A DNA stretch of 64,000 nucleotides from Haberlea rhodopensis (lineage: Eukaryota; Streptophyta; Magnoliopsida; Lamiales; Gesneriaceae): positions 346,545 to 410,544 of the forward strand of contig CAJQUN010000483.1 in assembly GCA_907163345.1 (NCBI GenBank). The letters run 5' to 3'. Positions within the stretch are counted from its first letter, which is position 1. Every line of letters starts with the position of its first letter. Both the position numbers and the translations under genes were made by a program. This document shows positions 33,826 to 45,374 of the stretch, one piece after another. Under the pieces are notes generated by a model. That model did no database searches and had not been told where the DNA came from. It was given only the letters and a program-made list of their open reading frames with translations.

Positions 33826-34887
33826 TGTGTGCTATTGTCATTTTCAAGTTCCATGCATATTTCATAGATCAAATCATGTTAGTTAACGAAAAGTAAGATT
33901 ATCGTTGAGCATCCCATACTCCTATTTTCAAACACTTCTCCACTAATGTAGTCACTCCCTAGACTTGGATCAATAGGTTTTTTTAAGCTTGTAATGTTAG
34001 ACCTAGGTGTTTGGCTTCAAAGAAAAGATATAAGCATGTAATGTTCATATTTTTAGCACAAAATTGAGCTTCTCTTCTTTTTCTTATGGCCTTGGCCACT
34101 TTTGGTCTTATTTAATCATTTTTTTCACAAGGCTTTATCTATCTTTTTCTTTTCTCATTCATCAAATTTTTTTTTTTATAATAACTCATCAAAATATAGC
34201 AATTCATGTGCATCTAATGAGATTCATTATACTCCCTTTAGGTAAGGATAATTTTTTTTCAATTTAGGCTCATATAGGTGGGTATAATGAGTTGCCAAAG
34301 AAATTTGTTGAATGGGGGCTAATAGCATGTTGAACATACTCCCTTCTTTTTCAATTAGGCTCAAAATGGGACACTAGAGATTGATATATATCATGGTAAG
34401 CTTGAAAGGCTCAAACGGTCCAAAGATTGCCTAGATCATCTCCTAATCAAGTTCATGACTAAAAATTTCGGCTTCAAGTGTCATCATCAAATAAGTTCTA
34501 AGGTACTCTAAGATACTCAAAACAATTCATCAAGTTCACAAAGATTCCACTATACAAATGCAATTCACAAGATTTTGACTCAAATGTGCTTAATAAATTC
34601 CTCATCTTAGACATGCTACTCAAAACAAGATATTCACAAACAAGTCTTACAATCATCAAAACTCAAGTTGACATGCATGATATGACTAATATCATCATGG
34701 AATAGAGACCACTAATATGATTCATTCTTATCTTACTAACTGAACTCATTTTCAAGAAAGTTTTTTTTGTTGGTGCTCAAAGAACGATACAATTCCAGAG
34801 AAAAAAGATGACACAGTAATGCACTCCCCCAAACTTAATTCATGCATTGTCCTCAATGTAATAGGCATGGAAAAAAAGACAAAACAA
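33826..34887 (-). other. 3' non-coding region of element C
   Basis: No gene. Shares order and wording with fragment D (15110-15720). Contains CATTG-TCCT-CAATG (34845-34858) and GACAACG...CGTTGTC (34896-34921, overlapping the gag end) as small hairpins. Confidence 0.6.
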
Positions 34888-36558
34888 TTACCTTAGACAA
34901 CGGCCGTGAGTGATCGTTGTCAAATTCCTCGTTAGCTCATGGGGCAAAGTGTTGGAACACGACAGAATCTCCTTTAAAAACTTAGCATAATTCGGCATGT
35001 GCTTAATAGTACCAATGAAAGGCATCTCAATATGGAGATTCTTTGTCAAATCTAAAAACTTAGCAAATTTATCATCTAAGTTTGCTCTCTTATATGCAGC
35101 GGGGAATGGGGGTTGGATATCTACCTTAGCAGGTGTGATGGGTGTAGGGGTCTTAGCACTTACCTTTGTCACGTGTTTGTTCCTCTTCTTGCTTGATGTC
35201 TGCCTCGCCTTTTAACTCAACACGTGCATCCTTCTTCTCAGTGACCTCCTTTCCGCTCCTCAGCGTGATTGCATGGACTTGCTCCCTAGGGTTCGTCTCA
35301 GTGTTACCAGATGGTGATCCCTTTGCTCGTCCGGCTAAGATTTTTGCTAACTGTCCCACTTGGACTTCCAAGTTCTTTATCGATGCCTCGTGATTTTGGA
35401 ATCTAGTCTCCGTCGCCATGATGAACTTTGTCAACAACTCCTCTGTGCTTGGCTTTGGTACATACCCCGGTGATGGTTGGGATAGTTCCCCGGCCCCGTG
35501 TTGTACATATTTTGGTAAGGGTAGCTCTGTGGTGGTTGGTCCCTACAAAGTTAACAGCTTCATTAGTTGTAATACAAGGGTTACCTACTTGGCATTCCGT
35601 GCTAGGATGTCTTCCTTGGCAAAGCTCGCATGTAACAATTTGAACTTGCATTGCATTCGTGCTCAAACTATCAATCTTATTGTTCAGCACTTCCAACTGG
35701 GCAGCGAGGGCAGTGACTTCACTCACTTGATGCAATCCGCTTGCTTCTTTGGCACGTTCCTCTCAGCCATTCACACGTATTAGCAGCCATCTCCTCCAAC
35801 AACGTATAAGCATCCTCGGGCGTCTTCCTCATCTCAGTACCTCCTGATGCTGCATCAATCATAGAACGGTTATCAACAAATAAACCGTTATAAAACGTTT
35901 GTACCTACAACCAGATAGGGAGACCATGATGTGGGCATCTCCGCATTAGATCTTTGAAGTGCTCCCAAGCATCGTACAGTGTCTCGGGATCGTACTGGGC
36001 AAAAGTCATGATATCATTGCGCATCTTGGCCGTCTTTGATGGTGGAAAGAACTTTGACAAGAACAATTGCAACATCCCATCCCACGTGGTAATAGAACCT
36101 GCAGGCAATGATTGTAACCAAGATTTAGCTTTATCACGTAAAGAAAAGGGAAACAAACTTAACCTGATGGCGTCGTCAGTAACGCCCTTATGTTTAAAGG
36201 TACCACAAATCTGAAAGAAGTTGGAGATGCGGGCGTTGGGATCATCAGTAGCAGCTCCCCCAAACTGGACCGAATGTTGGATCATCTGTATAATAGCAGG
36301 CTTGATCTCAAAATTGTTAGCCTGGATAGTTGGTCTCGTGAAACTAAATAGTGATCCATGGAATGAAGGGTGGGCATAGTCCATGAGTGATCTTGCAACT
36401 GGTGGTGCTGGAATCTCCTCGTTATTAACCATGTGTGATCTTGCTTGCCTTAGCCTCCTTCGATAAGTGCGTTCGATCTCGGGGTCAAAAAGATCAAGTG
36501 TAGGCTTGATATTCCTTAGCATACACCAAGAGATAACAACCTGCAAAGATCCACACAA
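34888..36558 (-). pseudogene. gag: Athila-like gag of element C, broken
   Basis: Reading on the minus strand, the first 217-residue frame (36558-35905) has the Athila gag core: SLMDYAHPSFHGS, IQMIQHSVQFGG, HKGVTDDAIRLSLFPFSLRDKAKSWLQSLP and FLSKFFPPSKTAKMRNDI. A TAG stop follows PIWL, probably from CAG. Later frames keep LEVLNNKIDSL, the CELCQGRHPSTEC knuckle, AVNFVG and the C-terminal MPNYAKFLKEIL. At least two further frame changes occur near 35620 and 35430. Would be the capsid precursor. No pol follows. Confidence 0.85.
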
Positions 36559-36660
36559 GAAACAAACAGTATAAGTGTAGAGAGAATGGGAAAAAATCGA
36601 AAATAAAAAATGAATGACTAAACTACAGTCAACTAATCTCGTTTGATATTATTAAAATTA

Positions 36661-36679
36661 GTCCCCGGCAACGGCGCCA
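36661..36679 (-). other. Primer binding site of element C
   Basis: TGGCGCCGTTGCCGGGGAC on the minus strand, the site typical of Athila/Tat elements (tRNA-Asp type by family knowledge). Confidence 0.9.
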
Positions 36680-36685
36680 AAAACT

Positions 36686-37626
36686 TAATCGCTATTATTT
36701 TAAACAGTGTTTTTCAGTGTAGCGATTATGTACAGCAAGTGCACGATGTCAAGTTTTAGTATAATGATATGAAAAGTACGGATTGTCGATCCCACGAGGA
36801 CTAGGAAATAATTACCAAACTCCACTAGTTTAACTATATTTAGTCTACGATAACTGGTTGTGATTCTTAAACTAACGTGTCAAATTAACTCAATAATTAA
36901 CCGAAGCAAATAGTGATGAATGAGAATAAGAATCAAAAGAAACAATTATCAATATTTTCGGTTCACCTATGTAATCCCCCATAATTCGTCTATTAGTTAA
37001 TAATCGAATTCAACAATCTAAGGTGACGAGTTTCCTAAAGCACTTATTATACCTTGGTCTAGCTATAACAAATCTAATACTAACTGTTGTAATAAGCTAC
37101 TCCTGTATCCTTATTGAACAATTAATATTGTAAGTTGATCCACGAAAACTTCTAGCTTTCGATTACTAGATATATATAGCTATCACACTTGTATTTGACT
37201 TCATCTCTCGATATCAGTCTAAAATCCACTGCATAAATCACTATATCGAATCACAAGTTTATCTCTCGATCTCATTTGTAATTTACTATCATTCAAGGAT
37301 GGCCAAACCCTTAAAAGCATGAAGAACAATGATCTATGCGCTTAAATATATAAGAATCAACCAAAACATTCAATTTAAATCATGGGTTCATACAAAGGAT
37401 CCTCTAAGCCAACAATCTCCATCAATAACAATGCATAAAAATGTTTTGCAACATTCTAAACATTAAAATCTAATGAAAATATAGAACTAGAGTTAGAAAT
37501 GCAGAAATAAGGAGAGGCGTTGACTCCTTGCGTTGCTCCGTCATCCCATCTCTTCCGATGCGTCTCTTCTTCAATGGTTATGGTGTATGGATGGTTGGAG
37601 ATGAAGGAGAATGATGGAGGCTGCTT
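36686..37626 (-). repeat. 5' LTR of element C, truncated
   Basis: Matches 30302-31266 of the other LTR. Homology stops at GGCTGCTT (37626), so about 430 bases of the LTR start are lost. Sequence to the right is the RT of element B. Confidence 0.85.
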
Positions 37627-38388
37627 CGTGAATATTTACGGTTGGTTCTTTAGACGCTTCGTGAAGATCTTATATCCAAAGTTATATAAAGGTAAATCTT
37701 GGTTGAATCGAGTGTTATTTTGGGCTAGGTGATACCATCTCACCGGATACCTGTTGATCCCAGTAAAGTGGAGATAGTAATAATGTGGCCAAGAGTAACC
37801 AATGTACTCGAGATGTAAAGTTTTATAAGTTTGGCCAGCTTACAGGCTTTTATGGAAGGATATTCTAGGATAGCCTGATCTATTAACCAATTGATCAAGA
37901 AGAAATTTGGGTTTCGTTTCGTCAGATGAATGGGAAAGCAAGTTTTATAAACTGAAAAAGATTTGGTATATGTTTTGATGCAACATGAGAAGATGATTGC
38001 ATATGCTTTGAGATAGTTGAAGCTGAAAGGATCATGATATCCTGTTCATATAGTCGAGCTTGCAGCCATTATTTTGCCTTGAAGATGTGGCAACACTATC
38101 TGTATAGCAAACAATTCAGTCAGAGTTGCACATAAGATAGAAACGATGTCTAGATTTATTAAGAATTTGACTCTGATAGTCAATATGAGTCAGGGAAAAT
38201 GAAACTAGTAACAGATGCACTGAACCTAAAAGTGCAAGGTGCAATTGTAGCATCAATGTATGCTTTTCAATTTGAGTCACCTCTGATTTCCAAGATCAGA
38301 AATACTCGAAGGACAGACTCATATAGATATTGATTGAAGAAATTGGTTATGTCTCATCAACCAACTAGATTTCAGTAAGTCATTTAGT
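37627..38388 (+). pseudogene. RT end and RNase H remnant of element B
   Basis: Plus-strand frames keep short echoes of the chromovirus pol: KSWLNRVLF then YLLIPVKW (FLGH...VDP region), then MIAYAL and PVHIVELAAI...KMWQHYLYS (RNase H). Numerous stops. The RT core between CID and the WLNRV region, including the catalytic FIDD site, is absent. Ends at LTR I. Confidence 0.7.
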
Positions 38389-40958
38389 TGTGAGGTCCAC
38401 CCATTCCTAGTCAAATGTTTAATTATCACACAATGATTATTTATTTGTAAACAACAGAAGATTATTTAAAAGTTCTGCCAACAAGTGGTTATAAAAATTT
38501 CGGCATGACCTCCGCGCACGAGGGACATACTAGGAAAAATGAAAAGTACAAATATCATATCCAGTGCAGCAAGTAAATACATAATACCATAGCATGCATC
38601 ATAGGCACCCAACACATAAGGCGTACTAAAAATATTTGCATCATACCATAGCATGCACAATATATCTCCAGCACACATTTCATACTCAAAATATTTACAT
38701 AATACCATCAGCAGCAAGTACAACACCGAGCAATCACATATAAGCAAGACTGGACTGAAAGAAACTCAAATTACATAATTATACTATCCAGGACACACCC
38801 TGGTATACTTAACAATCCTACGACTAGGAAAAGACAACATGAAACAACCTCGGGTAAGACTTCCAGCAAGCATTCTCTCTTTGGGATCCTGGTAACCTGT
38901 AAAACCTGACATTGCCCACACACAAAGACAATAACAGCCCCCTACGGAGTGAGCCAAAGCTCAATATGAAACTATCAAGTAAATACAACATGCATCTATA
39001 AAATGTGATATATGATGTCATGCAATGCAAAGCAATGTAATGTGATGCATGAAAGGTACAAATCATCTCGGGATAGCAAAAGTCCGGAATCCAAGGAATA
39101 GCTATCAAATATCTCAAGATACTAGAACATCGGAGTCCAAAGAAATGTATCATCAATCAAATATCATGCTCGAGCAAGGCGTTGACTAGCTCGTCGCTAC
39201 GACATCTCTCTCAGTCGAGCCATCGGCAGTCCATCATCCCTCGTGTCTGGGCGACATCGGCACACTCATCGCCACGGCATCTCTCAGCTCACTCTCTACG
39301 CCGAGCCATCGGTCTGCCCTTCATCCCCAGACATGCATCACAGATACCAACAAAAAAGATAAGGGTATCCACGAAAGAATCGGTAGAATCAACATGATGT
39401 GCTCAATGTCCATGCGTGTCAACGCATCATGCAAATATCATAATCTCATATGATGCAACTCAATATGTCCAACGTGAAAGTCATATATCGATGTACATTT
39501 ATTGAAAAAGATGTGTGTTAACAAAACATTTATTTTCATAATATCAACTAAGAATGCTCATAATTCAAGTAAATTCACATAGCCAAGTAATTTCACGTAA
39601 GTCGCATAAGTTCAGCAAATCATGTATCAAATAATACAGATACCTGTCGTATGTTACCGAATCAACATACATATTTCTTTCTTTTCTAAAGGATGAATAT
39701 CGTCCTTGTAGCTCGTGAAGCTCCAGTGTCATATGTTAATCTAAAAATCCATACAATAACATCATTTATAATCATCTATGTGCTAAACTCTTCTTTATTT
39801 CACAATATAAGAAAGTTAGGAATATTTTAGCTTTCTTTTGTCAATGTAATCTTATATCTTGTCTTCATTTCATATATATTAACTAAGGGCCTTTAGAATC
39901 ATTCAATACATCCTCTATTATTACATAAGTTTAATTCTCATTATTATTAAGTCTTATCCACTTATTAGCATTAGCCCATGTAATTAATTTAGGGAGAATA
40001 GCATGAAATAAGTTAAATAATCTAAGGATAAGAAACTCGAACCAACCTTCAGCTACCATTCTTTTGATTCTTTAAAAACTAGCAGAATTCTCCAAGCTAA
40101 ACTCATAGCCTTGAGAACTCATAAATCTCATAGTTTTCGTACTTAATAGAGATTAAATCTTGGAATTTGAGATTCAACAGATGCTAGCAGTAAGAGAAAT
40201 GGAGCCAAAAATAGTAGAAAACTCGAAACCAGACAACAAGGTTTTCGAGCCAACATGCAGCATGTTTTTGAATTCAACACTTGCAAGAAAAACTACCCAA
40301 TACCCAAACACCGATCACTAAACAACAATTCATCAACTTTTTCAACCCTTATATGCCAGAATCGATCCACGTTTCCCCCAAAGAACCTTTTCTCCCACAT
40401 GCATGAAATTGAAATCCTATACCCGCCAATACATTGACAAAATCGAACCAAAACCCAACATGCAATGTAAGACTTTCACTATACCAAATCTCAATTCTGC
40501 CAAACCATATGATTCTGTCAAAAATAAGTTCAAATGCATCAAAATCAACAAATATCATAGCTGGAATTCTAAACTAACGTTTTCCCCAAAAATCATGAAT
40601 AGTAGCCAAGCTTGCATGTGCGATTTCCGGCGACCATAGCGGCGGCAGGGGTGGCGACTGGAGGGTAAATGTCGGTCATGGCGAGGGGAAGGTGTTAGAC
40701 AACAATAATCGAACTAATACAAGACCTAAAAGAAGAAATCGAAAAAATATCGAAGAACCCTAAAATGACGAGCTCACCGATTTCTCACAAAATCCAACGG
40801 AATCAGCAACGGAAACCTCCAATTCTTGGTAAGGAAACGTGTGCCGTTGAGTGAGGAAGGTGTTGGTGGTTCGAACTCTCAAAATTTAATTCTTCATTTT
40901 AATAATTTATTTTTAAAATATTATCGGAGTTTATTTTACCATTTCAAAAATATGTCAT
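38389..40958 (-). mobile_element. Gypsy LTR I, related to the LTR of B
   Basis: Left edge TGTGAGGTCCACCC (minus-strand end ...GGGTGGACCTCACA) is like the LTR end of B (GGGCCCTCACA). At 38940 the block GCCCCCTACGGAG with CTGTTATTG...CAATGTCAG corresponds to the hairpin pair of B. Tandem CATAGCATGC repeats at 38580-38720 and GCCATCGG/CGACATC repeats at 39190-39330 fill the middle. The right end is cut by H at 40958. No coding sequence; short frames here are not supported. Confidence 0.6.
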
Positions 40959-41004
40959 TGTTGGGAAACGATTTCTAAGTTTTGGTGATTACAAACACCT
41001 ACTG

Positions 41005-41221
41005 GATGAAGTCTTACCGGGTGATAAAGACCAACTGGATGAAGACTCCTACCGGATGTTAAACACCTACTGGATGAAGTCCTACCGGGTGATAAAGACC
41101 AACTGAATGAAGACACCTACTGGATAAAGTCCTACCGGGTGATGAACACCTACCGGATGTTAAAGTCCTACCGGGTGATGAACACCTACCGGATGTTAAA
41201 GTCCTACCGGATGAAGACACC
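41005..41221 (+). repeat. Minisatellite in LTR of H, left part
   Basis: Degenerate short repeats of 14-30 bases built from CACCTACTGGATG, GTCCTACCGGGTGATG and ACCAACTGGATGAAG. Continues after E at 58894-59290. Confidence 0.85.
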
Positions 41222-41642
41222 TGTGGGGTCTTCCCACGTTAACAGTGATTAAGAGCATAAGAAGGACTAATTATGCATTAAAGTAACATCTTAAGGTTTT
41301 TGGTTGTTACACGAGCTAACAAGATTACAGGCCAAAATACAAACAAAAAAATAATTCATTACATTCTAAAAGAATGTCATTTAGATTTACACTACTCCTA
41401 GAGTAGATACTAATCATAACTTGAATCCTATACATTCCTGTGCCCCTCGTAGCTCACTGCCTCAACCCAACCCTTAGTCCTTCCGTCCAAAAGTGTACCT
41501 ACAGGGACAACACATCATGAGCATATATAATCTTACTTAACATCATAAAACATCATAGTAAATGCATGAAACATTGGTTAAGTAAATATGCTGGTTATTC
41601 ATTCACTTCTTATTGTTGTCCCTGATTTAAAATCATGCATAT

Positions 41643-41856
41643 GGGGCATCTTACCCCCGTGGCATCTTACCACAATATCATCGTATGGCCTCTTACCATG
41701 TGGGGCATCTTACCCCGTGGCATCTTACCACAATACATCGCATGGCCTCTTACCATGTGGGGCATCTTACCCCGTGGCATCTTACCACAATACATCGCAT
41801 GGCCTCTTACCATGTGGGGCATCTTACCCCCCGTGGCATCTTACCACAATTACATC
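41643..41856. repeat. 57-bp tandem repeat of triple mini-hairpins (3' LTR of E)
   Basis: Nearly four copies of a 57-base unit. Each unit has three 15-19 base sub-repeats: GGGGcatcttaCCCC, GTGGcatcttaCCAC and ATGGcctcttaCCAT. Stem bases change in pairs while the loop stays nearly constant. Confidence 0.92.
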
Positions 41857-42190
41857 GTATAAATGTCATCATATAAGCATCGTATAAGCAATAAACATCG
41901 TATAAGCTTCATCGTGTAAACATCGTATAAACATCGTCATTTCATCGTGAATACTCATGCAATAAAAGCATAGTTGTAGTGTAAAGATGTGTGTTACCGT
42001 CCGATGCCCGTACGTCTCTTACGTACCTTTTTAAAAGGAGGAGGAGTCAACAGACTTTATCTCCTTGATGGTGCCGGTACCTGGGATGGTTCTACAAGAC
42101 CACATAATACCATATTAGATGCCTCAAAACCATCTTACATCATAAACTTAACAAAATAAAACATCATCATATTTTCAACTTTCTGCCTCT

Positions 42191-42410
42191 CTCGATCGAT
42201 CGGCCCTAGGTCTCGATCGATCGAGACACTGTGCACAAATAGTGCCTTAGCATTCTGCCTCGCTCGATCGATCAAACATTTTACCGATCGATCGAGGAGC
42301 TTCACCGATCGATCGAGAAATCCTTCGATCGATCGGCACCAAAATTTTGAAAACATGCTTAGACCTTCTGTCGCTCGATCGATCGGGACCAAATCTAGAT
42401 CGATCGAGAG
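42191..42410. repeat. CGATCGATCG palindrome cluster in 3' LTR of E
   Basis: Eight sites with flanks of type CTCGATCGATCGAG. Two sites (third and eighth) are mutated relative to the other LTR. Confidence 0.92.
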
Positions 42411-43316
42411 CTCTGAAAAATCAGGATTTTCCCCAGATTTTTGAGCACCTCTTTTCATACCATCTTTTCTACTTCATAACACATCTTTCATGCTGAAACA
42501 AACATGTGAAGAACTTCATAAAATATCCATGTAAGCTCTTAAATCAAAGGTTTATCAAAACCTAAGCTATCATGCATCATAACATCATCATAATCTTCAT
42601 CCTCAACCAACTTTACAGAAAAACAGAGTATGTTCTTCTTTGCCCAGATTTTCGAGCACATAGCTTCATAACTAGAAATCTACCACATAAATCATGTAAA
42701 ATGCTCAAACAACCATGCTAGTAGTTACATAAAACTACCATGTAAGCATCTCTACCAAGGTTCCACCCAAACCTATACCTATCATGCAGTAAAACATCCC
42801 ACCAAAACCATACCCAACCCAAAAACAGAGTATGAAGTCTTACCCCCTTTTTCCTCCTCAAATTGGCAAGCTTTTTGCACAAAGATTCACAGCCTCTTTC
42901 CTTCTCTAATCTGCAGTTCCAGGGACGAAAAGAGAGGGAGAAGGAGGTGGAGGGAAATGATTGCAAGACAATGGTCATAGCATGGGTTGGGGCAAGTGGA
43001 GGTATGGGTGTTAAACAAGTGGGTTGCCAAGTGGGGGATGGGTGGTGGCCGAGTTGTGGGGGTGGGGTGGTGTGGTTGGGGTGCCATGTGGTGTTTAATT
43101 GTATCCCGGTATATAGTACGATGTATTAAAATATCCTCACTTGATATTTTCTAACTTCATTTAATTAATACATCCCTTAAAAACACCCAACATGTTCCCC
43201 ACATCATATCATCATAACATAAATCGTGGCCCCTAATTTAAATACACCACAACCCTTAAACACATCATAATTTATCATCGTAGAACATAATCATATCACA
43301 TTTCGGGGGTATTACA

Positions 43317-43335
43317 TTACTCCCCTACTTATAAG
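43317..43335 (-). other. Polypurine tract of element E
   Basis: On the minus strand CTTATAAGTAGGGGAGTAA directly before the 3' LTR; nearly the same as that of A. Confidence 0.85.
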
Positions 43336-43363
43336 ATTTCGTCCTCGAAATCCACATGCATCA

Positions 43364-45337
43364 TCATATCGAAACTAAACATAAAAACATACCAGAGAAT
43401 AGTTCCGGATAGTGCTGCACCATATGCCGTTCCGTCTCCCACGTAGCCTCCTCGACGCCCCGACGATCCCACTGAACTTTGACCATCGGTATAACTTTAC
43501 TTCGTAGTCTGCGATCCTCTCGATCCAGAATTCTGATTGGTCGTTCAACGTAGGACACATCTGAGTCTAACTGTACTTCTGTAGGCTGTAAGATATGAGA
43601 CGGGTCTGGCTCATACTTCCTTAACATAGAGACATGGAAAACATCGTGTATGCCAGATAAAGATGGCGGTAGAGCCAAACGATAAGCTAATGTACCGATA
43701 CGGTGTAAAACTTCATATGGCCCAACATACCTCGGAGATAACTTTCCCCGCATCCCAAAACGAACCACACCCCTGAAGGGCGAGATCTTTAAGAAGACCC
43801 TGTCTCCTAACTGGAATTCTAGCGGTCGTCGCCGCTTATTGGCATAGGCCGCTTGCCTATCTTGGGCCGCTTTCATCTTTTGGCGTATCATCTTAATCTT
43901 ACCTTCCATATCCTTGATCATATCTGGTCCTCCAACCGCTTTGCTAGTCAAGTCCTCCCAATACAGCGGTGATCTACATCGTCGTCCATACAGAGCTTCA
44001 AAAGGGGCCATTTGAATGCTCGCTTGATAACTGTTGTTATAGGAGAACTCCACCAGCGGCACTGAATCCTGCCACGGAGTATCAAACTCCAAAATACACG
44101 CCCTCAACATGTCTTCGAGCGTCTGAATGGTACGCTCTGTTTGGCCGTCTGTCTGAGGGTGATAGGCCATACTCAGTCTCACCTCTGTGCCCAAAGCTGT
44201 CTGAAGACCCTCCCAGAAATGTGAAGTGAACCTCGGGTCCCTGTCAGACACTATCGAGACTGGAATACCATGCAATCTCACCACATCCCGTATATACATT
44301 TGGGCCATCTTTAAGTATGTATACGACATACTGTAAGGGATGAAATGAGCCGTCTTCGTCAGCCTATCTACGATCACCCAGATCGCATCAAATCCTGAGG
44401 TCGTCCTTGGCAAGTGGGTTACGAAATCCATAGATATATGCTCCCACTTCCATTCAGGCACCTCTAAGCTCTTCAGCTCTCCACCAGGCCTCTGCCTCTC
44501 TGCCTTTACCTGCTGGCAGATCAAACATCTTTTAACAAAAATGATTACCTCACGCTTCATGCGTCTCCACCAGAATTGATCGCATAGATCTTTGTACATC
44601 TTCTTTCCCCCTGGGTGGATACTGAAACGACTACTGTGAGCCCGCTCAAATATTCCTCTACGCAGTCCTGGTGCATCTGGGACTACCCATCGGTTTCCCA
44701 GTCTCAAAGAATCATCCTCAGCCACTCTGAACTTGGATGGCTGACCCTGAAGTATCAATGATGTCCATCTTTGAACCTCACTATCTGACTTCTGGGCCTT
44801 CCTGATTGCCTCAAATATATCTGGCTCCGCCAATAAGGGCGACACTCGCACAGGCGACGTGTCTACATCGAAGTCATATCCCAGATGGCAGTAAGAAGTC
44901 ATCAAAGCTGACAAACACATGACATCCTCTGCCGTACTCTTCACCTTCCGACTTAAGGCATCTGCTATCAGGTTCGCTTTACCTGGATGGTACTCAATTT
45001 CACAATCATAGTCTTTGAGCAAATCCATCCACCTTCTTTGCCTCATATTCAACTCTGCCTGAGTGAATAAGAACTCCAGGCTCTTATGATCCGTAAATAT
45101 AGTAAAAGACGTGCCATACAAGTAATGCCTCCAAATCTTCAAGGCAAATATGATGGCCGCCAATTCCAAATCATGCACTGGATACCTGGCTTCGTGTGGC
45201 TTCAATTGCCTCGATGCATAAGCTACCACATGCTTATCTTGCATCAACACACAGCCCAAACCCTGTAATGACGCATCCGTATACAAGGCGAAATTCTTAT
45301 CTTCAGACGGAATCACCAGCACAGGCGCTGTAGTCAA
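43364..45337 (-). CDS. RNase H, integrase and chromodomain of element E
   Basis: An undamaged 657-residue stretch. RNase H: LYTDASLQGLGCVLMQ and PVHDLELAAIIFALKIWRHYLYG, ending at the tether ADALSRKV. Integrase zinc finger H-H (HSSRFSIHPGGKKMYKDLC) and C-C (RCLICQQVK). Catalytic D in SMDFVTHLPRT, D in SDRDPRFTSHFW, E in TDGQTERTIQTLE. C-terminal GPYEVLHRIGTLAYRLALP, then a chromodomain-like tail WDRRGVEEATWETE. It has no own start codon in context: it is the end of the polyprotein, separated from RT by a frameshift. The clean frame over almost 2 kb indicates a fairly recent insertion. Confidence 0.92.
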   Translation of the reverse strand: MTTAPVLVIPSEDKNFALYTDASLQGLGCVLMQDKHVVAYASRQLKPHEARYPVHDLELAAIIFALKIWRHYLYGTSFTIFTDHKSLEFLFTQAELNMRQRRWMDLLKDYDCEIEYHPGKANLIADALSRKVKSTAEDVMCLSALMTSYCHLGYDFDVDTSPVRVSPLLAEPDIFEAIRKAQKSDSEVQRWTSLILQGQPSKFRVAEDDSLRLGNRWVVPDAPGLRRGIFERAHSSRFSIHPGGKKMYKDLCDQFWWRRMKREVIIFVKRCLICQQVKAERQRPGGELKSLEVPEWKWEHISMDFVTHLPRTTSGFDAIWVIVDRLTKTAHFIPYSMSYTYLKMAQMYIRDVVRLHGIPVSIVSDRDPRFTSHFWEGLQTALGTEVRLSMAYHPQTDGQTERTIQTLEDMLRACILEFDTPWQDSVPLVEFSYNNSYQASIQMAPFEALYGRRCRSPLYWEDLTSKAVGGPDMIKDMEGKIKMIRQKMKAAQDRQAAYANKRRRPLEFQLGDRVFLKISPFRGVVRFGMRGKLSPRYVGPYEVLHRIGTLAYRLALPPSLSGIHDVFHVSMLRKYEPDPSHILQPTEVQLDSDVSYVERPIRILDREDRRLRSKVIPMVKVQWDRRGVEEATWETERHMVQHYPELFSGMFLCLVSI

Positions 45338-45374
45338 ACGACGCTTCAGCTCTTGGAAGCTTTCCTCACAAGCT

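Larger units (their letters stand above)
30302..37626 (-). mobile_element. Athila-like gag-only element C
   Basis: Minus strand. 3' LTR 30302-31697, 5' LTR remnant 36686-37626, primer site TGGCGCCGTTGCCGGGGAC (36661-36679 reversed), and a polypurine tract next to the 3' LTR. Only gag is present (34888-36558); no protease, RT or integrase. It contains the minus-strand solo LTR L. It lies in the RT region of B and was later shortened at its right end together with B sequence. Confidence 0.85.
16497..38388 (+). mobile_element. Decayed Gypsy element B, carrying nested A and C
   Basis: The 5' LTR starts TGTAAGGCCCCG at 16497 and ends GGGCCCTCACA at 28095. It is split by element A; without A it is about 2.3 kb. 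A tRNA-iMet-type primer site TGGTATCAGATG follows (28099-28110). Decayed gag, protease and RT start lie at 28900-30301. Element C interrupts RT. RT end and RNase H remnants lie at 37627-38388, where LTR I breaks in. Integrase and the 3' LTR are not in the window. Many stops show long decay. Probably a chromovirus relative. Confidence 0.75.
41222..43316 (-). repeat. 3' LTR of element E
   Basis: 2095 bases. Differs from the other copy by an estimated 1-2 percent (small indels in A and T runs, AAGGAGGAGGAG against AAGGACGGGGAG). Carries the 57-bp hairpin array (41643-41856) and a CGATCG cluster (42191-42410). Confidence 0.92.

Noticed and set aside
38389..40958. LTR I as the 3' LTR of element B
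   Set aside because: It is related to the LTR of B but lies in the opposite orientation and directly interrupts RNase H.
41588..41887. Three overlapping plus-strand frames with repeated GILPRGILPQ-type peptides (also 57166-57465)
   Set aside because: The 57-base repeat unit is a multiple of three, so all three frames stay open by construction. They lie in both LTRs of E and are not protein genes.
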